From NCBI RefSeq assembly GCF_001440405.1, contig NZ_LLXX01000205.1, positions 1 to 43,725 of the forward strand: a stretch of DNA of 43,725 bases, in the 5' to 3' direction. The notes beneath the pieces are model-generated. The model made no database searches, was not told the origin of the DNA, and saw nothing but the letters and a program-made list of their open reading frames with translations. This stretch comes from Bradyrhizobium valentinum (GTDB taxonomy: Bacteria > Pseudomonadota > Alphaproteobacteria > Rhizobiales > Xanthobacteraceae). Each line of letters begins with the position of its first letter. Position 1 is the first letter of the stretch. A program made the position numbers and the translations under genes. Below, in pieces: positions 1-9,954 of the stretch.

Positions 1-1
1 C

Positions 2-2065
2 CCGGCTGGCGCCCGTCCGACTGCAGCAGCCGTGCCGCCCGCGCGCGCCCCAGGCGTTGCCGCCGACGGTTCCGATGAAGATGAAGGTCCGCGTCAGGTC
101 CGGCGCGGCCCCGGCGGCGCCATGCGTCCCGCGGTACCCCCCAAGACCACCCACAAGCCCGGGCCGCAGAAGGAACGCGGCCGCCTGACGCTGGTCACCG
201 CGCTCAATGCCGATGACGTGCGCGAACGTTCGATCGCCTCGTTCCGCCGCCGCACCCAGCGCCTGAAGGGCCACGCCGCGAACGAGCCGAAGGAAAAGCT
301 GGTCCGCGAAGTCACGATTCCGGAAGCGATCACGATCCAGGAACTCGCCAACCGCATGTCGGAGCGCGCGGTCGACGTCATCCGTCTGCTGATGAAGCAG
401 GGCGCGATGCACAAGATCACCGACGTGATCGACGCCGACACCGCGCAGCTAATCGCCGAGGAAATGGGCCACTCCGTCAAGCGCGTCGCCGCGTCCGACG
501 TTGAAGAGGGCCTGTTCGACGTCGTCGACGATTCCACCGATACCGAGCCGCGCTCGCCGGTCGTCACCGTGATGGGCCATGTCGACCACGGCAAGACCTC
601 GCTGCTCGACGCGCTTCGTCACGCCAACGTGGTGTCAGGCGAAGCCGGCGGCATCACCCAGCATATCGGCGCCTACCAGGTGACCTCGCCGGAAAGCGGC
701 AAGAAGATCACCTTCATCGATACGCCCGGCCACGCCGCGTTCACCGCGATGCGCGCGCGCGGCGCCAAGGTCACCGATATCGTGATCCTGGTGGTTGCGG
801 CCGATGACGGTGTCATGCCGCAGACGGTCGAGGCGATCAACCACGCCAAGGCGGCGAAGGTTCCGATGATCGTGGCGATCAACAAGATCGACAAGCCCGA
901 CGCCAAGGCGGAGCGCGTGCGCACCGAACTGCTGCAGCACGAGGTTCAGGTCGAATCGTTCGGCGGTGAAGTCGTCGACGTCGAGGTTTCCGCCAAGAAC
1001 AAGACCAATCTCGACAAGCTGCTCGAGATGATCGCGCTGCAGGCCGAACTGCTCGACCTCAAGACCAATTCGGAACGGCCTGCCGAGGGCACCGTGATCG
1101 AGGCCAAACTCGATCGCGGCCGCGGCCCGGTGGCCACCGTGCTGGTTCAGCGCGGCACGCTCAAGGTCGGCGACATCATCGTGGCCGGCGCCGAAATGGG
1201 CCGTGTCCGCGCGCTGATCTCCGACCAGGGTGAAAACATCGACGAGGCCGGTCCCTCGGTGCCGGTCGAAGTGCTCGGCTTCAACGGACCGCCGGAAGCC
1301 GGCGACCGCCTCGCCGTGGTCGAGAACGAAGCCCGCGCCCGCCAGGTGACGAGCTATCGCGCCCACCAGAAGCGCGAGAACGCCGCCGCCTCGATCTCCG
1401 GCATGCGCGGCTCGCTCGAACAGATGATGTCGCAGCTCAAGACCGCGGGCCGCAAGGAATTCCCGCTGATCGTGAAAGCCGACGTGCAGGGCTCGCTCGA
1501 AGCCATCCTGGGTTCGCTGGAAAAGCTCGGCACCGAGGAAGTTGCCGCGCGTATCCTGCATGCGGGCGTCGGCGGCATCTCGGAATCCGACGTCACGCTG
1601 GCGGAAGGTTTCAACGCCGCGATCATCGGCTTCTCGGTGCGAGCCAACAAGGAAGCCGCGGCGGCCGCCAAGCGCAACGGCATCGAGATCCGCTACTACA
1701 ACATCATCTACGATCTGGTCGACGACATCAAAAAGGCGATGTCCGGCCTGCTCGCGCCGACGTTGCGCGAAACCATGCTGGGCAATGCCCAGATCCTGGA
1801 AGTGTTCAACATTTCCAAGGTCGGCAAGGTCGCCGGCTGCCGCGTCACCGACGGCACCGTGGAGCGCGGCGCCAATGTTCGCCTGATCCGCGACAACGTC
1901 GTCGTGCACGAAGGCAAGCTTTCGACGCTGAAGCGCTTCAAGGACGAAGTGAAAGAAGTGCAGTCCGGCCAGGAATGCGGCATGGCGTTCGAGAATTACG
2001 GCGACATGCGTGTCGGCGACGTGATCGAGTGTTATCGCGTGGAAACCATCCAGCGCTCTCTGTAA
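2..2065 (+). CDS. infB: Translation initiation factor IF-2 (5' partial)
   Basis: IF-2 is the GTPase that places initiator fMet-tRNA on the 30S subunit and promotes 50S joining. The reading frame is open to the first base of the window, so the N-terminal part is missing; the GTG at 32 is only the first possible start inside the window. Seen in order: a charged Pro/Arg-rich linker, an IF2_N segment (around bases 310-500, containing ITIQELANRMSERAVDVIR), and the G domain with G1 GHVDHGKTS, G2-like GGITQHIGAY, G3 DTPGHAAFTAMR, G4 NKID and G5 SAK. Domains II to IV follow, ending in ECYRVETIQRSL. It heads the infB-rbfA-truB-rpsO-pnp string, normally preceded by nusA. The 186-bp gap to rbfA is filled by a palindromic repeat, unusual for this operon. 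Identity is certain. Confidence 0.98.
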   Translation, partial: PAGARPTAAAVPPARAPGVAADGSDEDEGPRQVRRGPGGAMRPAVPPKTTHKPGPQKERGRLTLVTALNADDVRERSIASFRRRTQRLKGHAANEPKEKLVREVTIPEAITIQELANRMSERAVDVIRLLMKQGAMHKITDVIDADTAQLIAEEMGHSVKRVAASDVEEGLFDVVDDSTDTEPRSPVVTVMGHVDHGKTSLLDALRHANVVSGEAGGITQHIGAYQVTSPESGKKITFIDTPGHAAFTAMRARGAKVTDIVILVVAADDGVMPQTVEAINHAKAAKVPMIVAINKIDKPDAKAERVRTELLQHEVQVESFGGEVVDVEVSAKNKTNLDKLLEMIALQAELLDLKTNSERPAEGTVIEAKLDRGRGPVATVLVQRGTLKVGDIIVAGAEMGRVRALISDQGENIDEAGPSVPVEVLGFNGPPEAGDRLAVVENEARARQVTSYRAHQKRENAAASISGMRGSLEQMMSQLKTAGRKEFPLIVKADVQGSLEAILGSLEKLGTEEVAARILHAGVGGISESDVTLAEGFNAAIIGFSVRANKEAAAAAKRNGIEIRYYNIIYDLVDDIKKAMSGLLAPTLRETMLGNAQILEVFNISKVGKVAGCRVTDGTVERGANVRLIRDNVVVHEGKLSTLKRFKDEVKEVQSGQECGMAFENYGDMRVGDVIECYRVETIQRSL

Positions 2066-2105
2066 GTCCAAATCTTACGAAGAGATTGGGATTTCTGAAC
2101 TAGAC

Positions 2106-2235
2106 CGTCATGCCCCGCCTTGTGCGCAATTGCGCACTGGGGCGGGGCATCCAGTAGTCGCCGCAATACTTTGGCCACGGAATACTGGATCACCCGCTCC
2201 AGTGCGCCATCGCGCACAAGGCGGGTGATGACGAC
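2106..2235. repeat. Palindromic intergenic repeat, family A, copy 1
   Basis: Imperfect inverted repeat of about 130 bp. Outer arms are CGTCATGCCCCGCC and GGCGGGTGATGACG; inner arms are ATCCAGTA and TACTGGAT. A perfect 16-bp palindrome, GTGCGCAATTGCGCAC (2122-2137), sits within the left arm, and a degenerate version, GTGCGCCATCGCGCAC (2202-2217), within the right arm. Related copies lie at 12222-12325 and 13175-13296. It sits inside the infB-rbfA spacer and ends 16 bp before the rbfA start, so it is probably transcribed within the operon. It resembles the REP-like elements of Bradyrhizobium-group genomes. No ORF of its own. Confidence 0.85.
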
Positions 2236-2251
2236 AATTGGGATTTCGACA

Positions 2252-2665
2252 ATGCCCCGCCATCACAACAAGGATTCCGCCCCCGGCGGCTCGCAACGGC
2301 AATTGCGCGTTGGCGAGACCGTGCGCCACGCCCTCGCCGATATTCTATCGCAGGGTAACGTGCACGACCCGGATCTCGAGGGTCACATCATCACTGTTCC
2401 CGAGGTGAGGATGTCGCCGGACCTGAAACTTGCGACGATTTACGTGATGCCGCTCGGCGGGCGCGACACCGACATCGTGATCGCGGCGCTCGCGCGCAAC
2501 AAGAAGTTCCTGCGCGGCGAGATCGCTCACCGCGTTAACCTGAAATTTGCTCCTGACCTTCGCTTTCGCGTCGACGAACGATTCGACGAAGCGGAACGGA
2601 TCGAGAAATTACTGAGAACACCTGCGGTGCAAAGAGACCTCGCACCCGATTCGGACGACAAGTGA
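2252..2665 (+). CDS. rbfA: 30S ribosome-binding factor A
   Basis: RbfA is a small KH-fold protein needed for late 30S maturation, processing of the 16S 5' end and cold adaptation. The 137-residue product begins MPRHHNKD and contains the family pattern RVGETVRHALADIL near residues 15-30, then VRMSPDLKLATIYVMPLGG and LKFAPDLRFRVDERFDEAERIEKLL, all typical of RbfA. The ATG at 2252 is chosen because the longer open frame from 2120 would translate the repeat; the ribosome-binding site is weak. Its TGA overlaps the truB start (TGATG), implying translational coupling. Confidence 0.96.
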   Translation: MPRHHNKDSAPGGSQRQLRVGETVRHALADILSQGNVHDPDLEGHIITVPEVRMSPDLKLATIYVMPLGGRDTDIVIAALARNKKFLRGEIAHRVNLKFAPDLRFRVDERFDEAERIEKLLRTPAVQRDLAPDSDDK

Positions 2666-3801
2666 TGATTATGCCCACCGCCAACGGCGTGATCGCCCAG
2701 CAAACTGCCGATTCGCACGACGCTGAGGAAAATATTTTTTCAGATGAGTCCCGCAACGACGGCGAGCGCCGCGTCGATAACGGCGAACGCCGCAGCAACA
2801 ACGATCCGCGCCACACCAAGCAGCCGCGGCAGAACAACCAGCCCCGTCGCGACAAGCGCGACGTTCATGGCTGGGTGATTCTCGACAAGCCGATCGGCAT
2901 GACCTCGACGCATGCGGTTGCCGTGCTCAAGCGCCTGTTCCAGGCCAAGCGCGCGGGCCACGCCGGCACGCTCGATCCGTTGGCGTCCGGCGGTTTGCCG
3001 ATCGCTCTCGGCGAGGCCACCAAGACGGTGCCTTTCGTGATGGACGGCCGCAAGCGCTACCGCTTTACGGTCGCCTGGGGCGAGGAGCGCGACACCGACG
3101 ACACCGAGGGCCGGGTTGTTAAAACCAGCGATCTGCGGCCGTCGGCCGACGCGATCCGGGCGCTGCTGCCGCAGTTCACCGGCCTGATCGAGCAGATCCC
3201 GCCGCAATATTCCGCGATCAAGGTCCAGGGCGAACGCGCCTATGACCTGGCGCGGGACGGCGAAACCGTGGAACTAAAGCCCCGGCCGATCGAGATTCAC
3301 GAATTAGCCCTTGTAGAACATGGAGATAACGGCCAGTCCGTGTTCGAGGCCGAATGTGGCAAGGGCACCTATGTCCGGGCGCTGGCCCGCGATATCGGCC
3401 GGATTCTGGGCTGTTTCGGCCATATCTGCGCGTTGCGGCGGACTTTGGTGGGCCCATTCCGCGAGACGGACATGATTCCGCTGGAAGAGTTGGAGGCTTT
3501 ATGCAATAGAGCCGCGTCTGGCGAGGGAAGCCTCGCCGACGCGCTTTTGCCCGTTGAGACCGCGCTGGACGACATCCCGGCACTGGCCGTCACACGGGCT
3601 GATGCGGCAAGGCTCCATAGGGGCCAGGCCGTTTTGTTGCGCGGACGGGATGCGCCCAATAGTAGCGGCACAGTCTATGTCACGGTGGCAGGCCGGCTTC
3701 TGGCCCTCGCCGAAATTGGCAATGGCGAACTCATCCCCAAGCGCGTGTTCAACCTGACCGGGCTGACTGCCAGTCCCGGTCGCAGCAATGAGAGAGTTTG
3801 A
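2665..3801 (+). CDS. truB: tRNA pseudouridine(55) synthase
   Basis: TruB converts U55 in the T-loop of tRNAs to pseudouridine. The catalytic core starts at HGWVILDKPIGMTSTHAV; the catalytic Asp is in GHAGTLDPLASG (about residue 104 from the ATG at 2665). The RNA-binding stretches IPPQYSAIKVQGERAYDLAR and GTYVRALARDIG follow. About 68 residues precede the core and are highly charged and low-complexity (many Arg, Asn, Asp, Glu). Translation could begin at GTG 2662, ATG 2665 or ATG 2671; ATG 2665 gives the TGATG overlap with rbfA. The core assignment is firm, the exact start is not. Confidence 0.95.
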   Translation: MIMPTANGVIAQQTADSHDAEENIFSDESRNDGERRVDNGERRSNNDPRHTKQPRQNNQPRRDKRDVHGWVILDKPIGMTSTHAVAVLKRLFQAKRAGHAGTLDPLASGGLPIALGEATKTVPFVMDGRKRYRFTVAWGEERDTDDTEGRVVKTSDLRPSADAIRALLPQFTGLIEQIPPQYSAIKVQGERAYDLARDGETVELKPRPIEIHELALVEHGDNGQSVFEAECGKGTYVRALARDIGRILGCFGHICALRRTLVGPFRETDMIPLEELEALCNRAASGEGSLADALLPVETALDDIPALAVTRADAARLHRGQAVLLRGRDAPNSSGTVYVTVAGRLLALAEIGNGELIPKRVFNLTGLTASPGRSNERV

Positions 3802-3803
3802 CG

Positions 3804-4073
3804 ATGTCGATTACCGCCGAACGCAAAGCGGAAGTCATCAAGACGAGTGCTACCAAAGCCGGCGACACCGGCTCGCCCGAGGTCCAGGTTGCGATCCTGT
3901 CGGAACGCATCAACAATCTCACGGGCCACTTCAAGACCCACGTGAAGGACAATCATTCACGCCGCGGCCTTCTGAAGCTCGTGTCGACACGCCGCTCGCT
4001 TCTCGACTACATCAAGAAGAAGGACGAGGCGCGTTACAAGGCGTTGCTCGAAAAGCATAACATTCGTCGTTGA
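3804..4073 (+). CDS. rpsO: 30S ribosomal protein S15
   Basis: S15 is an early-binding 30S protein that contacts the 16S central domain and forms a bridge to 50S. The 89-residue product MSITAERKAEVIK...HNIRR has the standard bacterial length and the conserved GSPEVQVAILSERINNLTGHFK and RRGLLKLVSTRRSLLDYIKKKD segments. The ATG at 3804 lies 2 nt after the truB stop; a TTG two codons upstream is a less likely start. An intrinsic terminator follows 12 bp after the stop, so pnp expression may depend on read-through or its own promoter. Confidence 0.98.
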   Translation: MSITAERKAEVIKTSATKAGDTGSPEVQVAILSERINNLTGHFKTHVKDNHSRRGLLKLVSTRRSLLDYIKKKDEARYKALLEKHNIRR

Positions 4074-4085
4074 TTTGAGAGTACG

Positions 4086-4108
4086 CGCGCGCAGTTTGCG
4101 CGCGTTTT
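4086..4108 (+). terminator. Intrinsic terminator after rpsO
   Basis: Perfect 8-bp GC-only-rich stem CGCGCGCA / TGCGCGCG (4086-4093 and 4097-4104) with a 3-nt GTT loop followed by TTTT. It sits 12 bp after the rpsO stop, between rpsO and pnp. Confidence 0.75.
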
Positions 4109-4189
4109 CGCATGATCTTCCGAACAACCGGACTCCCGTTTTGGGAGACGATCATGCGCAAGGAGCATCATCCGACAAGGATCATGCTC
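4109..4189. repeat. GATCATGC-type palindrome mosaic in the rpsO-pnp spacer
   Basis: The 318-bp rpsO-pnp spacer holds two adjacent dyads. The first has arms CGCATGATC (4109-4117) and GATCATGCG (4150-4158) around an inner hairpin CTCCC-N5-GGGAG (4133-4147). The second has arms GAGCATCATCC and GGATCATGCTC (4163-4189, one mismatch, 5-nt loop). The core GCATGATC recurs four times in either orientation. This matches the general form of a common Rhizobiales intergenic repeat. The rest of the spacer (4190-4391) shows nothing I recognise; an open frame from 4075 to 4380 has no family resemblance and is left out. Confidence 0.65.
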
Positions 4190-4391
4190 GACAAACGTCC
4201 AGCAGCAATCCGGCCGCTGGACAGGGCAAGGTGCCCGTGACTGCCGAGAGGATGGACGCCATCCGAAAGATAAAGACCATGGCAGGATCGCCGGATGCTG
4301 ATCGCGCATTGCGACCAGCGTCCCGCAATCTTGCGCATGGTCTTTGTGTTTCTGGGCTCCGCTCTCTCGTGAACCCATGAAAGAAGCCACT

Positions 4392-6548
<2,157 letters not shown>

Positions 6549-6555
6549 GGCATCG

Positions 6556-6602
6556 CTGGAGCCCGGTTCTGATGGATCAGAACCGGGCTCCAGTCTTTCT
6601 TT
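6556..6602 (+). terminator. Strong intrinsic terminator of pnp
   Basis: Perfect 18-bp inverted repeat with arms 6556-6573 (CTGGAGCCCGGTTCTGAT) and 6576-6593, separated by only GG, followed by the T-rich tract TCTTTCTTT. It begins 8 bp after the pnp stop. Confidence 0.9.
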
Positions 6603-6680
6603 GACGCGTTTTCTTCACGCGAACCGGTACCCACCCACGGATCAAGTCCGAGGGCATGCTTCGCTCGAAAACGCTCTAAA
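6601..6680. repeat. Rhizobiales-type intergenic repeat (GACGCGTTTTC ... GAAAACGCTC)
   Basis: Contains GACGCGTTTTCTTCACGCG followed by AACCGGTACCCAC, and ends CGCTCGAAAACGCTCTAAA. Read on the - strand, this is the widespread Bradyrhizobium-group element that begins TTTAGAGCGTTTTCGAGC and ends in CGCGTC; here about 25 bp separate the two conserved halves. It is part of the 344-bp pnp-sod spacer; the remainder of that spacer (6720-6880) shows no clear feature. Family assignment is from memory. Confidence 0.6.
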
Positions 6681-6691
6681 ATGTGAACAGA

Positions 6692-6717
6692 GGGCGGCCG
6701 AAAGGCCGCCCTTTTTT
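6692..6717 (+). terminator. Terminator-like hairpin upstream of sod
   Basis: Stem GGGCGGCC / GGCCGCCC (6692-6699 and 6704-6711) with a stable GAAA tetraloop, followed by six T. It lies about 100 bp after the pnp terminator, so it is either a back-up terminator or ends a short transcript from the repeat. The same 20-bp hairpin occurs inverted at 7654-7673, on the far side of the sod gene. Confidence 0.8.
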
Positions 6718-6892
6718 GTTATCCGCCTGCGTTACATTGGGAGTATTGAGGCACCTGTGCGGTTCCGCCGCAGGGCGCGAAGACAAAAAACGAACCCGAT
6801 CCCGATAGTCACCCGTAGCTTGCCGCGCAGCGGCGTACGGCGTCCCGTTCACAAGGTACCCACACCAATTGCCCACAGGTAAGGAGAAATCG

Positions 6893-7630
6893 ATGTCATT
6901 CATGTCCCGGCGCCAACTGATGTTTGCCGCAACCGGTATCGCTGCCGTTGCGGCGGCCCCCCGTTTCGTATTCGCGCAGGCCGCGGCTCCCGCTGCCGCA
7001 GAGGGTCCATTCACGCTGCCGCCGCTTGGCTATCCGACGAATGCGTTCGAGCCTCATATCGACACCAAGACGATGGAAATCCATCACGGCAAGCACCACG
7101 CCGCCTATGTCGCCAACCTCAACAATGTCGCCAAGACCAATCCGCGGTTGGGAACGGCGAAGATCGAGGACGTGCTCGGCAATCTGAACGCGCTGGACGA
7201 CAGCATCAAGTTCACCGTCCGCAACAATCTCGGCGGCCACGCCAACCACACCATGTTCTGGGAAATCATGGGCCCGAACGGCGGCAAGCCCGAGGGCGAG
7301 GTGCTGGCGGCGATCGACCGCGACCTTGGCGGCATGGAAAAATTCCAGAACGACTTCAACGCCGCCGGCGGGCGCCAGTTCGGCTCCGGCTGGGTGTTCG
7401 TGACCGTCAGCAAGGACGGCAAGCTCGCGATCGAAACCCGCCCGAACCAGGATAATCCGATGATGGACGGCAAGCGCGCTTTGATGGGCAACGACGTCTG
7501 GGAGCACGCTTATTATCTGAACTACCAGAACCGCCGCGCCGACTATCTGAAGGCGTGGTGGAACACGGTGAATTGGGCCAAGATCGCGGAGCGCTATGCG
7601 GCGGCAAAGGCCGGTACGCTCGGCGCGTAA
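6893..7630 (+). CDS. sodA: Exported (Tat) manganese-type superoxide dismutase
   Basis: Dismutates superoxide to oxygen and hydrogen peroxide. The start ATG 6893 has a good site (AAGGAGA). The 245-residue product begins MSFMSRRQLMFAATGIAAVAAA: a twin-arginine SRRQLMF motif and hydrophobic stretch ending near FAQA, which predicts Tat export as a folded metalloenzyme. Metal ligands visible are His64 (MEIHHGKHH), His119 (GGHANHTMFW), Asp201 and His205 (DVWEHAYY). Gly in GGHANH and the Gln of PNQDNP follow the Mn-type pattern, not the Fe-type; cambialistic use cannot be excluded. It is convergent with katG, which would remove the peroxide formed, but the two act in different compartments if export is real. 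Confidence 0.9.
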   Translation: MSFMSRRQLMFAATGIAAVAAAPRFVFAQAAAPAAAEGPFTLPPLGYPTNAFEPHIDTKTMEIHHGKHHAAYVANLNNVAKTNPRLGTAKIEDVLGNLNALDDSIKFTVRNNLGGHANHTMFWEIMGPNGGKPEGEVLAAIDRDLGGMEKFQNDFNAAGGRQFGSGWVFVTVSKDGKLAIETRPNQDNPMMDGKRALMGNDVWEHAYYLNYQNRRADYLKAWWNTVNWAKIAERYAAAKAGTLGA

Positions 7631-7650
7631 TTAGGATTTAGCGGCACGAA

Positions 7651-7680
7651 AAAGGGCGGCCTTTCGGCCGCCCTTTGTTT
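7651..7680. terminator. Bidirectional terminator between sodA and katG
   Basis: Hairpin GGGCGGCC-TTTC-GGCCGCCC (7654-7673) with AAAAA before and TTTG after, so it can act for sodA on + and katG on -. On the - strand it reads identically to the hairpin at 6692-6711. Confidence 0.85.
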
Positions 7681-7703
7681 TGTCATTGCGTTTCCGCCAA
7701 GCC

Positions 7704-9854
7704 TCAGGCGACCTCGAACCGATCGAGGTTCATCACCTTGGCCCACGCCGCCACGAAATCCTTGGCGAACTTCTCCTTCGAGTCCGCGCACGCATAGACT
7801 TCCGCAAAGGCGCGGAGCTGCGAGTGCGAACCGAAGATCAGGTCGACGCGGGCGCCGGTCCACTTGACCGCATTCGTCTTGCGATCGCGGCCCTCGTAAG
7901 CGCCGTCTGAGCCGGCGGGCTGCCATTGCGTGCCCATGTCGAGCAGGTTGACGAAGAAATCATTCGTCAGCGTGCCGGGCTTGTTGGTGAACACGCCATG
8001 CTTGGAGCCGCCGAAATTCGCGCCGAGGACGCGCAGGCCGCCGACGAGAGCGGTCATCTCGGGACCCGTGAGCCGCAGCAATTGCGCCCGGTCCACCAAC
8101 GCCTCCTCTGGCTGCATGAACTGAAGCTTTTTGGCGTTGACGTAGTTGCGGAAGCCGTCGGCCCGCGGCTCAAGTGGTGCAAAGGACTCGACGTCGGTTT
8201 GATCCTGCGACGCATCCATGCGCCCCGGCGTGAAGGGCACCTTCACGTCGACCCCGGCGTCCTTGGCGGCTTTCTCGACCGCCGCGCAGCCGCCGAGAAC
8301 GATCAGGTCGGCAAGCGAGACCTTCTTGCCGAACTCCTTCTGGATCGCTTCGAGCTTCTGCAGCACCGTCTTGAGTTCGGCCGGCTGGTTGACGTCCCAG
8401 TCCTTCTGCGGGCTGAGACGAATACGCGCGCCGTTCGCGCCGCCGCGCTTGTCGGAGCCGCGGAACGTCGACGCCGACGCCCATGCGGTCGAGACAAGCT
8501 GGGATACCGACAGGCCTGAGCTAAGAATATTCGCCTTCAGCGCGGTGATATCAGCCTCGCCGATCAGCGGGTGATCCACCGCGGGGATCGGATCCTGCCA
8601 GATCAGCGTTTCCTTCGGTACCAGCGGGCCGAGGTAGCGCGCGATCGGGCCCATGTCGCGGTGCGTGAGCTTGAACCAGGCACGCGCGAACGCGTCGGCG
8701 AACTGATCCGGATGCTCGTAGAAGCGCCGCGAGATCTTCTCGTAGGCCGGGTCGAAGCGCAGCGACAGGTCGGTGGTCAGCATGGTCGGCACATGCTTCT
8801 TCGATTTGTCGTAAGCGTCCGGGATCGAGGCTTCCGCGCCCTTCGCCTTCCACTGCTTCGCACCGGCCGGGCTCTGGGTCAGCTCCCATTCATTTTCGAA
8901 CAGGTTCTTGAAGAACAGATTGCTCCACTTCGTCGGCGTCTGCACCCAGGTGACTTCCGGGCCGCCGGTGATGGCGTCCGCGCCGACGCCCGTGCCATGC
9001 TTGCTCTTCCAGCCGAGGCCCTGATCCTCAAGCGCACCGCTTTCCGGGTCCGGTCCCACCAGCGACGGATCGCCGGCGCCGTGGGTCTTGCCGAAGGAGT
9101 GGCCGCCGGCGATCAGCGCGACGGTCTCTTCGTCGTTCATCGCCATGCGGAAGAACGTTTCGCGGATGTCCTTGGCCGCCGCGATCGGATCCGGATTGCC
9201 GTTCGGCCCTTCCGGATTGACGTAGATGAGGCCCATCTGCACGGCCCCGAGGGGTTCGGCGAGTTGACGCTCGCCGCTGTAGCGTTCGTCGCCGAGCCAG
9301 GTGCCTTCGGGACCCCAGAACAGCTCTTCCGGCTCCCAGACGTCGGCGCGGCCGCCGGCGAAGCCGAACGTCTTGAAGCCCATCGATTCGAGGGCGACGT
9401 TGCCGGCGAGGATCATCAGGTCGGCCCACGAGATTTTCTGGCCGTATTTCTGCTTGATCGGCCACAAGAGCCGGCGCGCCTTGTCGAGATTGGCGTTGTC
9501 AGGCCAGCTATTCAGCGGCGCGAAGCGCTGCTGACCCGCGCCGGCGCCGCCGCGGCCATCGGTGATGCGGTAGGTGCCTGCGCTGTGCCACGCCATGCGG
9601 ATCATCAGACCGCCGTAGTGACCGAAGTCGGCCGGCCACCATTCCTGCGACTCCGTCATCAGCGCATGCAGGTCCTTGATCACGGCGTTGAGGTCGAGAG
9701 TCTTGAACTCCTTGGCGTAGTCGAACGCCTTGCCCATCGGATCGGAAAGAGTGGAGTTGCGGTGGAGAATCGAAACGTCCAGCGCGTCCGGCCACCAGTC
9801 GCGGTTGGTGTGTCCGCGCGAGCCCGTGAACGGGCATTTGGTTTTATCATCCAT
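7704..9854 (-). CDS. katG: Catalase-peroxidase
   Basis: Heme enzyme that removes hydrogen peroxide by catalase and peroxidase activities. The 716-residue protein has the two-domain KatG structure. In the N-terminal heme domain the distal residues are Arg86, Trp89 and His90 (IRMAWHSAGTYR), the proximal His is His252 (GGHSFGKTHG), and the Trp-Tyr-Met adduct characteristic of KatG can be formed by Trp89, Tyr211 (MGLIYVNPEGPNG) and Met237 (FFRMAMNDEE); these are all offset by 18 from the M. tuberculosis numbering. There is no signal peptide. The ATG is preceded by CAGGAGACGACC. It is divergent from oxyR with a 100-bp shared control region, so peroxide induction through OxyR is likely. Confidence 0.98.
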   Translation of the reverse strand: MDDKTKCPFTGSRGHTNRDWWPDALDVSILHRNSTLSDPMGKAFDYAKEFKTLDLNAVIKDLHALMTESQEWWPADFGHYGGLMIRMAWHSAGTYRITDGRGGAGAGQQRFAPLNSWPDNANLDKARRLLWPIKQKYGQKISWADLMILAGNVALESMGFKTFGFAGGRADVWEPEELFWGPEGTWLGDERYSGERQLAEPLGAVQMGLIYVNPEGPNGNPDPIAAAKDIRETFFRMAMNDEETVALIAGGHSFGKTHGAGDPSLVGPDPESGALEDQGLGWKSKHGTGVGADAITGGPEVTWVQTPTKWSNLFFKNLFENEWELTQSPAGAKQWKAKGAEASIPDAYDKSKKHVPTMLTTDLSLRFDPAYEKISRRFYEHPDQFADAFARAWFKLTHRDMGPIARYLGPLVPKETLIWQDPIPAVDHPLIGEADITALKANILSSGLSVSQLVSTAWASASTFRGSDKRGGANGARIRLSPQKDWDVNQPAELKTVLQKLEAIQKEFGKKVSLADLIVLGGCAAVEKAAKDAGVDVKVPFTPGRMDASQDQTDVESFAPLEPRADGFRNYVNAKKLQFMQPEEALVDRAQLLRLTGPEMTALVGGLRVLGANFGGSKHGVFTNKPGTLTNDFFVNLLDMGTQWQPAGSDGAYEGRDRKTNAVKWTGARVDLIFGSHSQLRAFAEVYACADSKEKFAKDFVAAWAKVMNLDRFEVA

Positions 9855-9954
9855 GGTCGTCTCCTGATGGTTCCTGGTCGGATTGGAAGCAATCTAAGCG
9901 CCGCCTCTCATCAGGTAAAGTTGATTTTAATGATCGAACCGATAAGATGATCTG
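9855..9954. promoter_or_regulatory. katG-oxyR divergent control region
   Basis: The 100-bp gap holds a plausible katG promoter on the - strand: -35 TTTACC (9919-9914), 17-nt spacer, -10 TAGATT (9896-9891). A candidate oxyR promoter on + is TTGATT (9921-9926), 16-nt spacer, TAAGAT (9943-9948), which would start transcription almost at the ATG. The AT-rich stretch 9920-9960 just upstream of the katG -35, with three GATC copies, is where an OxyR tetramer would be expected to bind; I do not see a clean four-element OxyR consensus. Promoter calls are by eye. Confidence 0.45.

Noticed and set aside
635..2071. Long open frame (478 codons) on the - strand
   Set aside because: Antisense shadow of infB; composition is the His/Asp-rich type produced by reading GC-rich genes backwards, with no domain pattern.
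4075..4380. 101-codon open frame after rpsO
   Set aside because: It runs through a terminator and palindromic repeats and resembles no protein family.
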